Source of the DNA: Rhopalosiphum padi | Lineage: Eukaryota; Arthropoda; Insecta; Hemiptera; Aphididae | Assembly: GCF_020882245.1 (NCBI RefSeq) | Contig: NC_083598.1 | Coordinates: 72,297,714-72,361,713 of the forward strand | Length of the DNA: 64,000 nucleotides | Reading direction: 5' to 3' | In this document: positions 56,001 through 64,000 of the stretch, one piece after another | Numbering within the stretch: the first letter of the stretch is position 1 | Layout: the number at the start of each line of letters is the position of its first letter | The notes under the pieces: generated by a model | Told to the model about the DNA's origin: nothing | Databases searched by the model: none | What the model saw: only the letters and a program-made list of their open reading frames with translations | Made by a program: the position numbers and the translations under genes

Positions 56001-56838
56001 AACTCCGTAAAAATACATAAAAAAAACTCTAGACAACACAATAGTTTTGATTGTAGGTGATCATTTTAGAAAAGAACACATATTTAGAAAATAATTATAT
56101 TTTTACTATTTTTTAAAGTTTTAAAACTTTTTGAATGATATTTTTAAATTTTATGCCAAAACAAAATATTCGTCAGAATGTTTGATTTGAAAAAATCGAA
56201 TTTTTGATGAGTAGTTATAAGTTATGAGTGATGGTTATTAAACTACTTGTCAGAAATTTGATTTGTATACATTAAAAATAATCTCAAAATAATATTCTGC
56301 TTCGAAATATGAAATTAAAAATTATGTGAAACAAATATTTTTAAAAAACTTTAATAGTTATAAATTTATAAAATAATGAGTAAAATCACTGTACCTATAT
56401 TACCAACAGTATTTGTTACCTATAATATAATAAATAATTATACTATCACTATAATATAAATTTAGTTCCATACTAAATTTTATTATTCTTTATTTAATGA
56501 TGAACATACTTATTGTATTTTATTGTAGTTTAATGTAAAAATAAAATGTATTTACCTAAATATATTTTATGTAAAATATATTGTTTTTGTTTTTATTTTC
56601 AAACTGATTAAATATTAAAATAATAACAATTTTTTTAGGTTACTCAATTGAATGGCGTAATGAATGGATACATGTCCACCGTTCTGATGTCCGTTGCACC
56701 AATGGTATCATACACGTAATTGATAAAGTTTTGATTGATGACAATGACATTGAAGTGAATGCTGCTATTGCTACCAAGTCGATGACTGCATTGGTGTTGG
56801 TTATGGCCCAATGCCTTGTGTTCTACTATTTCAACTAG
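22939..56838 (+). CDS. Fas1: Fasciclin 1, GPI-anchored four-FAS1-domain cell adhesion protein (12 coding exons)
   Basis: Coding exons: 22939-23076, 43449-43593, 46582-46754, 46828-46961, 49683-49779, 50847-51027, 51176-51336, 52434-52676, 54137-54348, 54576-54738, 54845-55001, 56639-56838. All introns are GT-AG and the phases agree, giving 667 residues plus TAG. Residues 1-26 look like a signal peptide. Four FAS1 domains follow, at roughly 30-164, 178-335, 344-480 and 495-635. H1-like boxes are VTVFAPHNEAF (66-76), HTFFIPVDEVAN (218-229), VTLFAPSNAAF (374-384) and FTYFVPRDFAW (517-527). H2-like boxes are VLHVIDQVL (153-161), GVVHLISRPL (322-331), GIIHIIDHVL (468-477) and GIIHVIDKVL (624-633). 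There are eight N-glycosylation sequons (N58, N145, N373, N395, N444, N455, N495, N579). The C-terminus is hydrophobic after N642-A643-A644, as in GPI-anchored proteins. Length and architecture fit insect Fasciclin I (about 650-660 aa), a homophilic neuronal adhesion molecule. Exons were read from sequence; function is family knowledge. Confidence 0.96.
25338..25365. promoter_or_regulatory. E-box cluster with a perfect 10-bp dyad in intron 1
   Basis: TTGCCAGGTG and CACCTGGCAA (25344-25353, 25356-25365) form a perfect inverted repeat with a 2-nt spacer. The dyad contains CAGGTG at 25348 and CACCTG at 25356. A further CAGGTG lies immediately before it at 25338-25343, and a fourth site (CACCTG) at 25467-25472. 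CAGGTG is the core bound by Snail/Scratch-type zinc fingers and some bHLH dimers. Binding is inferred. Confidence 0.45.
28490..28840 (+). promoter_or_regulatory. CpG-rich island inside intron 1, possible alternative promoter or enhancer
   Basis: A sharply bounded CpG- and GC-rich patch in AT-rich intron DNA. It includes a CGCGCGCGCGCA run at about 28557-28570, GCCGCCGTCGTCGCC near 28495, and inverted CACGGCCGA / CGGCCGTG segments near 28702-28736. A donor-like AATG|GTAAGC occurs at 28809. The open frame across it starts without a good ATG and would not join exon 2 in phase, so a coding exon is not supported. Confidence 0.3.
35380..35387. promoter_or_regulatory. TGACGTCA palindrome (CRE-like) in intron 1
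   Basis: A full CRE/ATF consensus octamer in a short GC-richer patch of intron 1. Another copy lies upstream of the gene at 19074-19081. A spaced TGACGTG...CACGTCA pair is at 42733-42751, about 700 nt before exon 2. Function is inference. Confidence 0.3.
37230..37284. repeat. Nested hairpin in intron 1
   Basis: Outer arms GTGGGTC (37230-37236) and GACCCAC (37278-37284) enclose an inner hairpin ACTACGA / TCGTAGT (37258-37264, 37268-37274) with a 3-nt loop. Both arm pairs are exact. It sits in a GC-richer patch of intron 1. It may be a decayed mobile element or an RNA structure. Confidence 0.4.
39818..39860 (-). repeat. Fragment of the dispersed repeat also seen at 9980
   Basis: On the minus strand it reads TTTTAGATTCTGTGCGGAGCGATGAATG. 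This matches the plus-strand segment at about 9983-10010 (TTTTAGATTCTGAACGGAGTGATGAATG) with few differences. The similarity fades beyond this core. It is probably a truncated copy of an old interspersed repeat. Confidence 0.5.
41937..42136. repeat. Possible decayed terminal-inverted-repeat element in intron 1
   Basis: AACCCATCTCA at 41937-41947 is nearly the complement of TGAGATGGGGTT at 42120-42131. Inside lie a CACCAC...GTGGTG dyad near 41966 and, at the right end, a 9-bp hairpin CACGCAACC / GGTTGCGTG (42109-42117, 42128-42136). The interval is GC-richer than its surroundings. No target duplication is evident. Confidence 0.3.
43449..43593 (+). CDS. Fas1: Fas1 coding exon 2: domain 1 H1 box and Tyr-His motif
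   Basis: Residues 47-94 plus one base of codon 95. The acceptor is TTGTTTCAG and the donor A|GTGAGT. The exon carries the H1-like box VTVFAPHNEAF (66-76) and the central Tyr-His pair Y92-H93 of domain 1. An acidic stretch (DNDDE, 83-87) lies between them. Sequon N58 is here. Confidence 0.95.
43594..46581 (+). other. Fas1: Fas1 intron 2 (2,988 nt)
   Basis: AT-rich, GTGAGT to TTTACAG. A GC-richer stretch at 44330-44500 contains a small ACCACC...GGTGGT dyad. I see no gene or clear mobile element in it. Confidence 0.85.
46582..46754 (+). CDS. Fas1: Fas1 coding exon 3: middle of FAS1 domain 1
   Basis: Residues 95-152. The acceptor is ATGTTTACAG and the donor CAA|GTAAGA. The exon joins in phase 1 to exon 2 and leaves in phase 0. 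It contains a second Tyr-His pair (Y137-H138) and sequon N145. It is separated from exon 4 by a 73-nt intron with a textbook TACTAAC branch-point-like sequence near 46805. Confidence 0.93.
46828..46961 (+). CDS. Fas1: Fas1 coding exon 4: end of domain 1, start of domain 2
   Basis: Residues 153-196 plus two bases of codon 197. It begins with the H2 box VLHVIDQVLQPL, which closes domain 1. A basic linker (MKRNS) follows, then the opening helix of domain 2 (AWEFMENAEYL, 179-189). The acceptor is TAAATTAG and the donor is GTAATT. Confidence 0.93.
46962..49682 (+). other. Fas1: Fas1 intron 4 (2,721 nt)
   Basis: AT-rich, GTAATT to TTTCTAG. It contains the hAT-like mini-element at 47734-47899. A GC-richer patch at about 48755-48985 has short CACC/GGTC dyads, and I could not assign it to anything. 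Confidence 0.85.
47734..47899. mobile_element. hAT-like mini-transposon (MITE) in Fas1 intron 4
   Basis: 166 bp, flanked by the exact 8-bp direct repeat GATATTAA (47726-47733 and 47900-47907). The ends are CATAGGCGTA and TACGCCCATG, inverted with one mismatch. An 8-bp duplication with short TIRs is the hAT signature. The inside holds a G-rich segment near the left end and a run of 20 C at 47855-47874, with no coding capacity. Confidence 0.8.
49683..49779 (+). CDS. Fas1: Fas1 coding exon 5: domain 2 H1-like box
   Basis: Residues 197-229. The acceptor is TTTTTCTAG and the donor AAT|GTAAGT. The exon carries the diverged H1 box HTFFIPVDEVAN at 218-229. It is the shortest coding exon (97 nt). Confidence 0.93.
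49780..50846 (+). other. Fas1: Fas1 intron 5 (1,067 nt)
   Basis: AT-rich intron between GTAAGT and TATTTAG. I see no other feature in it. Confidence 0.85.
50847..51027 (+). CDS. Fas1: Fas1 coding exon 6: core of domain 2
   Basis: Residues 230-289 plus one base of codon 290. The acceptor is TGTATTTAG and the donor AAAT|GTGAGT. The usual FAS1 Tyr-His position reads Ala245-His246 (VIDAHIVP), so the Tyr is absent in this domain. Confidence 0.93.
51176..51336 (+). CDS. Fas1: Fas1 coding exon 7: end of domain 2
   Basis: Residues 290-343. The acceptor is TTTTTTTAG and the donor GAG|GTCAGT. The exon contains the H2-like box NGVVHLISRPL (321-331). It ends in phase 0 exactly at the boundary between domains 2 and 3. 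Confidence 0.93.
51337..52433 (+). other. Fas1: Fas1 intron 7 (1,097 nt) at the domain 2/3 boundary
   Basis: A phase-0 intron between GTCAGT and TTATTAG, lying exactly between domains 2 and 3. AT-rich, with no repeat or second gene. Fly Fas1 is reported to use alternatively spliced micro-exons, and exons of a few nucleotides cannot be recognised here by eye. Confidence 0.85.
52434..52676 (+). CDS. Fas1: Fas1 coding exon 8: first half of domain 3
   Basis: Residues 344-424, 243 nt, phase 0 at both ends. The acceptor is TTATTAG and the donor AAG|GTATGT. The H1 box VTLFAPSNAAF is at 374-384. Leu405-His406 sits where Tyr-His is usual. Sequons N373 and N395 are present. Because both ends are phase 0, skipping the exon would keep frame but remove half a domain. 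Confidence 0.95.
52677..54136 (+). other. Fas1: Fas1 intron 8 (1,460 nt)
   Basis: AT-rich, phase 0, GTATGT to CTTTCAG. Its 3' end has a long T tract (about 54088-54110) followed by two nearby AG dinucleotides (54126-54127 and 54135-54136). The open frames inside are low-complexity AT translation. Confidence 0.85.
54137..54348 (+). CDS. Fas1: Fas1 coding exon 9: second half of domain 3, with tandem acceptor
   Basis: Residues 425-494 plus two bases of codon 495. It carries LEGGGVNATVVQANLAATNG (449-468) and then the H2 box IIHIIDHVLG. The donor AA|GTAAGT is strong. The acceptor is drawn at CTTTCAG (exon from 54137). A second in-frame AG at 54126-54127 would start the exon at 54128, adding Arg-Phe-Gln and giving 670 residues. 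Both choices keep the frame. Confidence 0.9.
54576..54738 (+). CDS. Fas1: Fas1 coding exon 10: first half of domain 4
   Basis: Residues 495-549. The acceptor is TTATTATAG and the donor ATT|GTAAGT. The exon contains the H1-like box RFTYFVPRDFAW (516-527). Sequon N495 is built across the splice junction. Confidence 0.94.
54845..55001 (+). CDS. Fas1: Fas1 coding exon 11: middle of domain 4
   Basis: Residues 550-601 plus one base of codon 602. The acceptor is TTCCGTGTAG and the donor GAAG|GTATTA. The segment ILERHLIIADKVFTMDDL (553-570) aligns with the central FAS1 helix/His region, with Arg556-His557 in place of Tyr-His. Sequon N579 is here. Confidence 0.93.
55002..56638 (+). other. Fas1: Fas1 intron 11 (1,637 nt)
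   Basis: AT-rich, GTATTA donor, TTTTTTTAG acceptor, splitting a Gly codon. I see no additional gene or mobile element. Confidence 0.85.
56639..56838 (+). CDS. Fas1: Fas1 coding exon 12: end of domain 4 and GPI-anchor signal
   Basis: Residues 602-667 and the TAG stop (56836-56838). The acceptor is TTTTTTTAG. It carries H2 box GIIHVIDKVL (624-633), a short acidic linker (DDNDIE), a small-residue cluster N642-A643-A644 that could be the omega site, and the hydrophobic tail TALVLVMAQCLVFYYF. The tail ends the protein with no cytoplasmic domain, as expected for a GPI-anchored protein. The exact omega site is inferred. Confidence 0.93.
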
Positions 56839-58810
56839 TCAATTCTACTCAGCAGGCGTGTCTTGTATGTGGAATACCCTAAGATGCGTTTAACGGTTGA
56901 TCATAAGGTTCCCACCCTGTTGTTTCCACTAAATACATAGGATCTACTGATAACATTTACATTTTCAAATATTATCCTTTTTCCTCATACGACACGTTTG
57001 GTTTTTATAAAGTGAAAATTAGTTCTCATTTGAATTGTATTCAATTCTAAAACGGACAATGTATTTTTATTTCCTATAACGTTTAAGTTTTTATTAAGTA
57101 ATCCCCCTTCAAGATTTTTTTTATTGTAAGCTTGTGCCTGATTAGTTTTATATACATAAATATACAATATATATCTCGTGTATATATAGTATATATATGT
57201 CATGTGTATGTGTAATTTTATTTTATTCTTCGCATCTGATAAAGTCTTATTATTTCAATATTTTCTCTTTAATATGGATAGTAGTATTATAGTTCTGTTT
57301 ATCCAAGAAAGAGAAATAATTTTGATTATATTTCAAACAATATTTGCTTTTAAAGCTGCACATCAACGCATTTCAGTAAATGCATAAATTTGACAATACC
57401 ATATTACTAAAAAATCTTAAAAGTATTCCCTGTAACATCCGATTCCTTCCTTTAAAAATATTAAATTTTACATAAGAATTTTAGTATAAAAATTGAAAAT
57501 GGGTAAAAGTCAATGTGGTTTATTAAAATCAAAAGTAAAACGCATAAATGAGTCTGACAAAACAAGATTTCGAGTATTTCACATGTTAGGAATATAATTT
57601 TTTTTTTTAGATCAAAATATTGATTTGTAAATACTGAACATGGTATAATTATAGGACTTAATAGTATTAAAAAAAAAAAATTATATTTAATTATGTATGC
57701 CTTACGATAGTTCAAAGTAAATAATTTGTTATTCGTTAAATATTATTTAAAAAAAAAAAAGACATAACTAGACTTAATAATAATTACCCATATAGGTTCA
57801 TCTTAATCATATTCTATTGATATATATTATAAGTTATATATTTATACATGTGTAAATTGTAATTTGAGAATCATTTAATAGGAGAATTAATATATAATAG
57901 AAAATAATCTTGTTGAATTTATACAAAAATTTTACGAAAATATATTAATCTCATCCTTTCATTGAATAACTATGATATTATAACAATAATAATAATTAAT
58001 TATATTATACTATAATAATCAATGAAAACTGATAATTAGTGCATTAATGCTTGGTGTCTATTTATATTTTCTACTGCTGTTCAAGTGGAAAATATAAACC
58101 AAAATTGTAGTTTTTTTTTCTATTATTTAGAAAAACGATTGTTCATATATTTAATGGCTAAGAAACGAAATTAAGAGTAAAGACAATTAATTGGTAATTT
58201 TGATATTGTATAGAAGAAAAAAACTGTGAACTGCTTCATCTAAATAAGATTGTAAATGGACGCAAATTTTTGTTGAATAACAAACGACCGTCTTTGTTTA
58301 TATTTTATTAACAATTTAATAAATGTATATATTAGGTTTATGTGTTAAACAATTTTTTTTTTTGTAATGACGGTTGAAGTCCCACTGCTATTATTTTTCT
58401 GTGTACCATAATTTTATTATTTTATATTTTTTCCTTATTAATTTATATTAAACATAATTTCAACGACATGCACCAACTAATAATATTCCATATTATATAA
58501 CATAAATATATTACATTCAATATGATGTAGTATGTATAATTTTTTTTTTTAGTTGCATTATCCATTTAATAAGTGTATACAATGTTTTGGCACCAAGGCT
58601 TGTGGCCAATGAATGAATTTTGGTCCGTTATATTATTATGTGTTTGCGCCAAGTTTCTAATATTACACTCTTAAATCATAATACCTTTAATGTATATTTT
58701 TTTTTCAAGTGCTCGCAATGTTATCTTTATAATTATCTACTGCGTACATAATATAATATGTAATCTTGTTTTTTTTTTTTTAAACAAATAAAGTATCGAT
58801 ATTACAATAA
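56839..58810 (+). other. Fas1: Fas1 3' UTR, end uncertain
   Basis: After the stop the DNA is AT-rich with no good reading frame. AATAAA polyadenylation hexamers on the + strand occur at 58318-58323 and 58787-58792, the latter after a long T tract. Either could end the transcript. The boundary is a guess, and the real 3' end may be earlier at a variant signal. Confidence 0.3.
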
Positions 58811-60453
58811 TAATCAATCAAAGATGTTACATGGGTAAAACAATTTTAATATTCTACCTCTACTTTTGTTCGGTTATATTGTTTAATGACTTAAAAATTT
58901 TCTTAAAAAAAAACTGTGAATTATTTAATACGATAGTGGTTTCAATGTATCATTGTATCAATCATTTGACCCGTGTGTAGTTTTTCTCGAAACTAGAAAA
59001 AATATTAAAAATCAGGAGATTAATGAAATTAAAATGTTGAAACATCAATATTTTCAGAAAAATGAACTCTACAAAATGGATATTTTCAATTTTTTTGTTG
59101 TACTTATGAGGTATAACAATCAAAATATATTCTATACAGGATACCTGGATACAGCTAATAATATGTACTATAGGGATTATTATTATTTTAATACTACCTA
59201 CCCTTACATTTAGGATAACGTTCTTATTCGGTGGATCTTTACTCGGCACGTAATGCATATTTATTATAAAACATAAGAATTTGGTTGAGAAGTGTTTATT
59301 GGATATCCATAAAAATATCAATAAAAACACTTTTTAGTAATCATAAAATTGTTTACAGAACTAATAATGTACATTTATACTCTGTACTTAATGAAATCAC
59401 TTTATAGTATTTTAATCGCAATTAACTACAACTACGAGGGGCTAAAATACAATATATTAATGTATATCCTACAATATTAATCGAATTTTATTTAAAAACA
59501 TTATAGACAACAATCAAACAAATAATCAGTGGTCCACTGAATTGAAGATAATATTAAACGTAAAAGTATATTTTATATTAATGATCACTGCAATAATGCG
59601 GATGTATTAAATCTATTATCTTTAGTATAAATAGTAAATCTGCTAATTATATCTTAAATTGCATCGCACGTGTTTAAAATGAAAAAAGTTAAATGTAAGA
59701 AATAAAAATTTTATTTTAAGTTATCACCACATAATTGATAATAATATTTATGTACAGTTATAAATGTTATATTAATTATTTTATAATAGGCGCACGGGAT
59801 ATGCCACCATTGATTATAAATAGTACTACTATTTATAATCAATGATGCCACTCAATAACAGTCACTAAATAGTCTGCGACTCCAAGAAAAAGCCCATATT
59901 TTTTGTATACCGTATTGAATATCATTTTTTCGTTCAGATGACTCATCAGTCATCATAATTACATTTTTATTGCCGAACTTAAATTTTGAATGATATAACA
60001 ATTATTTTATATAAAATTAATAATAATAAGTTTTAAATTTTAAATTTTGTTTTCAAATTATAATTTATAGTTCCTAGGAAATAAATATTGAACAATTTCG
60101 GAATATAAAAGTTAAATTAGTTCGGAAGCTATATTATATTCTAGTAAAATATAGATTTAAATAAATTTTTAGTCAATAAATATTTATTTGATAAAAAGTT
60201 AGTTACAAAATTGATACATAATAAACAATAAAATATAAATTTCCATTTTATTACTGAACTTTTTTAGGGTCATCATTGATTTTGAATAGAGCATGTATTG
60301 ATAAATGTATAGATTTTATGATTATAAGTATTTTTATGAACCTGTATCATTTATTTTTAAAACAGTAAAAATGATTAGGTACTTTTCAACTTTAAAATAT
60401 TTTTTTGGTATCTAAATTATGCTTTTGGGCAAGAGAGGACTATAAATAAATGA
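58811..60453. other. AT-rich downstream intergenic DNA
   Basis: No supported gene. Overlapping frames on both strands at about 58950-59330 are low-complexity AT translation. The palindrome at 59808-59844 is described separately. Confidence 0.55.
59808..59844. repeat. Perfect 37-nt palindrome
   Basis: The 18-nt arm CATTGATTATAAATAGTA, one central C, then its exact complement (59827-59844). Short partial complementarity continues outward (TGCCAC against ATGCCA). A perfect dyad of this size is not expected by chance in a 64-kb window. Confidence 0.8.
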
Positions 60454-60706
60454 TTCGGGACTAGGTAAATTTGGTCCTTGATCTTTGTGGAAAAAAGTAG
60501 TAGTAAGTTAGGTCCAGTTTTTACCTTAGATTATACGAGTACCATAATTATAAAATATATTTATTAATGAATTATCTTCTAATAAATATTATTAACTACC
60601 TATTGAAAATTGAAAATTTATTTTTTCCTTGGACTCGATTTGCTTACTACCTTTATTTTCCGGGATCCAATTAACCGATAAAGGCCATTCGGGATCCAAG
60701 TTACCA
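60454..60706. mobile_element. Diverged fold-back element
   Basis: The left arm (about 60454-60525) starts GGGACTAGGTAAATTTGGTC. The complement of the right arm (about 60625-60706) starts GGGATTGGTAACTTGGATCC. Later blocks also pair (AGTAGTAGTAAG against AGGTAGTAAG; TTAGGTCC against CGAGTCC). The centre is AT-rich and there is no coding capacity. The right arm itself contains two GGGATCCAA repeats. Confidence 0.5.
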
Positions 60707-63700
60707 ATCCCAAAAAATGCATAACAATTTTCTTAATAATTGGAAAAATATTATTGTAATTCATAATTATGGTTTGGAAACTTAGTTTAAGGTTAAATAC
60801 ATTTTTCTTACGAAAAACTTTTAAAAAAATTATGCAAAATTCTACAAATATTTGTTATGAACGCCTGAAATTTAAATTTTGATAAAATTAGATAGGTATT
60901 CACTATAAAATAACGAATTAAATTTTTTTTTTTGGTAAGTTAATTAAACTTGAAACAGTTAAAACATTTTATTGTTATTTGAATGTTAATTTTTTGTATC
61001 CAACATAATTTTCAAAATATGTTTGCGTTGTCAAAAAGCTCGTAAATTGAATGCGAGATCACATATAAACTGTTAGTATCTAAGTCAATTTTAAAAATAT
61101 TAAAAATATATTAGTACGATATTAAGCATGTATTTTTTTTATTATTATTTTAAATTCGAATTTTGATCAAATTCAACAAAAGTGCATATATTTTTAATTT
61201 TAACAATTTAAATTCAAATTTAATACAATTTTTTTTTATAAATAATTCTTATTGAAACCCAAAAAATCTAAAAAAAAAAAATACTATCTATTCTTTTATA
61301 GATATTTTAATTTTGAATTCAAAATAACGAAATTAGAATTGTAAATAAAAAATAATTAATTTAGTTATTTCGTCGTAATTCAAAAATATTATTCGTTGTC
61401 TAAAATATATCTAAAGAGGACTAACTTTTTTTACGTATATTATAATTTACTATTCACTAAAAATGTTTCTAATTATTTAGATTAATTTTAATCTATCTGG
61501 TTATGGTCTATTTATAATATGAACCTATTCTACATTAGGTCGATATTGACCTTGAAAACGTTGTATTGCTCATAAAGAATTTTTTTGGTGATAGCACCAA
61601 ACCAAAACAAAAACCAATGGGAGCACCAATCGTACGTAACATACTAATATGTCATAATATGTGAATAATGAATATAGGTTTTCATAGGGTTTGTGGTTTT
61701 TAATATTCTGAGATTATTGAGTGTCAACAAACCCACCTATTTAATATTTATAGATAAGATAAGTATATAAATATATTATAATACTAGTATACTATTTTAA
61801 CAAATGATAATTATTTATATATATTACGGTATTTTGGATAAAAATTATTCAACCTAACGAGTTCCTACATACATTACAATTTACAGTGACATAGGTACGC
61901 CGAGGTACACTCAACAGCCAACAGCTTCTGTACAAGCAAAGCGGTAACATACCTATTACCTACTTGCCCGCTTTGTTTTATGTTGCATAATCTATTAATG
62001 AAGTCTGCGCACACTTATTGATAAACCATAATAACCATAAATTATAACAATGAAAAATAATTAAAATAATTTAGGTCTTGTTATTATAATAATAATAAGT
62101 TGCATATAATTAATCAAATCGAATTTGTTTGAATATTCAATACAAGTTATGATAAAATAAATGTTTTATTGAAAAATTATGAAGTTTACGTGATTAATAT
62201 TTATGTAGCATCATAATCAATTAATAGATTCTGGTTTGATTAATAATTCATTTTTTACAGGTACATGAAAATCTGAAACTCAACATTAAGTTACTCTTAC
62301 AACTTACAATTTGTGGATTTTATGTATCCGTTTGTCCTTTATAAAAATTGCTTTTTGAATCTTAAACATGATTGTTAGCTCAGATTATAATTTGGGTAAT
62401 TTAATTACTTTGGGTATGTTTTAGGTAGAACCGTGTATAATAATGTACCTATTGATTTATCCAAAAGAATTTTTACAATTTCTAAGTATATACGGATTTC
62501 AGCACATTGACATAATATAACCACCCTTTTCATGTATTAGTCTTATAATGATTAAAAACACATCTTTTTTTAAGCCTTTTTTCATTTTTTTTGAGGTGAG
62601 ACCATTAGAGAATCTAATCAGAGTAAATAAATAATTAAATATGCAACATAAATACATAATGTAATTTAAACTTAAAAAATAAATAGGTTATGTAGGTACA
62701 TAACTTATGTTAATGATCATGTAAATAATTCATTATAAATAACAAATATTAATTGAGAATTAAAATAGATTTTAAGATCCCGGAAGTGAGTATAATATAT
62801 ATTTTCAAAGTTCAATTAACTGTTATTGGAAATATAATTGGCTTTAATCAAAACTCAAAAGTAATATTCATATTTAAGTTGCAGGTACCTATATTCGGTT
62901 TAAATAAAGAATGTAGGTCAGTAAAAATATGTGTTATGAGTTATGAAAATAATTTATATGGAATGATTGATTTCAAAGTTGAAAGATCACAAATAATGCA
63001 TAGATATTGAATACCTACTAATAGGAAGTTATAAGTAAACATAAAAAATAAATTAATAAAGAAAAATACGTTTATAATATACGTTTTCAAAAACGTATTC
63101 GTTGAACAGGTTTACCTAGGGTTATACTCTTTTATCAATATTTTTTTTGTGTTTATAAAACAGTAGAGGTAAACAAAGAATTTACTACTTTCGTTTTCAT
63201 AAACATGATTTTCAATATTTTGTAAATATATTTAAATTTAATTGAGTTTGAATTTCTTAACCTATTTAATATTGTAAATAATACTATTATGCCAATTTAA
63301 TAATAACTCAATAAAATAATTAAAGTTACTGTATTTATAAGCTAAAATATGGACAAATTGTAGTACGTATTTTAATTAACAATTCAAGAGACCTAAAGGC
63401 AAAAGCCAAAAACCAAAAGGATATTTTTACACTTATTACCAGTAAATACCTACGTTTAAATATTTTTCGTATTCCAACAAATTTAATGAAATACCTATTT
63501 GGAGAAATCCTTGCTCTCGAGAGAATTAATGAGAAGTTGAAAGGTTTATATCAAATTATGTTTTAATTAAAGCAATTAATTTAAACAACACAATAAATAG
63601 GTAGTTATTAATGGTTGTTTTAAATACTTACCTCGATACAACAATAGATTATTATACTTTTGAATTTTATTTTAAGTGGTAATTAGTTGTTATTAGTTTT

Positions 63701-64000
63701 TAATAATGTCTAATAATATATTTTGCATCTTTGTTTCAAAAATAAAAAACCTAATTTTAAATGTTATAATATGTACCTACATAATATTATCATTTTATAT
63801 GCTAAAGAGTAAAGATGTTTCACAATTAGGATTACTATGTTAATGCAATTTAACAATATATAACCCATCTATTTCTGTTTACAGTATTTACAACTTACTG
63901 TATTATTGTCTGTATTTATTAATTTTAATTATTTTATCTAAGTATGGTCTTCACTAAAAAAAGTTTATACGCGTAATGGATGAAAATATTTCAATTTTTA
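60707..64000. other. AT-rich intergenic DNA to the window end
   Basis: No supported gene. A short GC-richer patch at 61890-61990 has CAAAGCGG / CCGCTTTG inverted repeats. An 85-codon frame at 62753-63010 does not start with ATG and shows no recognised motif. Confidence 0.55.

Noticed and set aside
58953..59330. Overlapping frames on both strands (86 and 122 codons) downstream of Fas1
   Set aside because: Ile/Asn/Tyr/Phe-rich translation of AT-rich DNA with no conserved motif.
62753..63010. 85-codon + strand frame near the window end
   Set aside because: Starts at a non-ATG codon, has no recognisable family and no splice or promoter context.
1..64000. CRISPR arrays, bacterial operons, rRNA or tRNA genes
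   Set aside because: The window is eukaryotic. No regularly spaced repeats, ribosomal cores or tRNA cloverleaf with conserved A/B boxes were recognised by eye.

Overview
The window is eukaryotic and very AT-rich, with long introns, GT-AG splice sites and many short non-autonomous repeats. A few CpG-richer islands stand out. It carries one convincing gene, a complete insect-type Fasciclin 1 (Fas1) on the + strand. The base composition, CCTAA-type telomere-like tracts (complement of the insect TTAGG repeat) and hAT-like and fold-back mini-elements suggest an insect, most likely an aphid. The species call is inference from general resemblance, not from a search.

Layout: 1-22,080 is upstream intergenic DNA with no gene I can support. 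It holds four mini-element candidates or dispersed repeats (4,165-4,499; 5,368-5,832; 9,980-10,340; 10,358-10,518), a diverged direct repeat pair (about 11,620 and 12,600), a TATA/initiator-like site near 12,130-12,178, and CpG-richer patches near 3,000-3,640 and 10,940-11,470. A CpG-rich promoter island lies at about 22,080-22,760. The Fas1 coding sequence runs 22,939-56,838 in 12 coding exons. They join in phase to 2,004 nt, giving 667 residues: signal peptide, four FAS1 domains and a hydrophobic C-terminus typical of a GPI-anchor signal. Intron 1 alone is 20,372 nt. From 56,839 there is a 3' UTR of uncertain length, then AT-rich intergenic DNA to 64,000 with one fold-back element and one perfect 37-nt palindrome.

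Fas1 is a cell-surface homophilic adhesion protein known from insect axon fascicles. The large first intron contains a compact dyad of CAGGTG E-boxes (25,338-25,365), a TGACGTCA palindrome (35,380-35,387) and a CpG-rich patch (28,490-28,840). These are the most plausible regulatory pieces here. A tandem acceptor at exon 9 would add or drop three residues.

I found no previously undescribed multi-gene system. The most useful new observations are the exact gene model, the tandem acceptor, the candidate regulatory sites, and two mini-transposons with clean 8-bp target duplications, one of them inside Fas1 intron 4.
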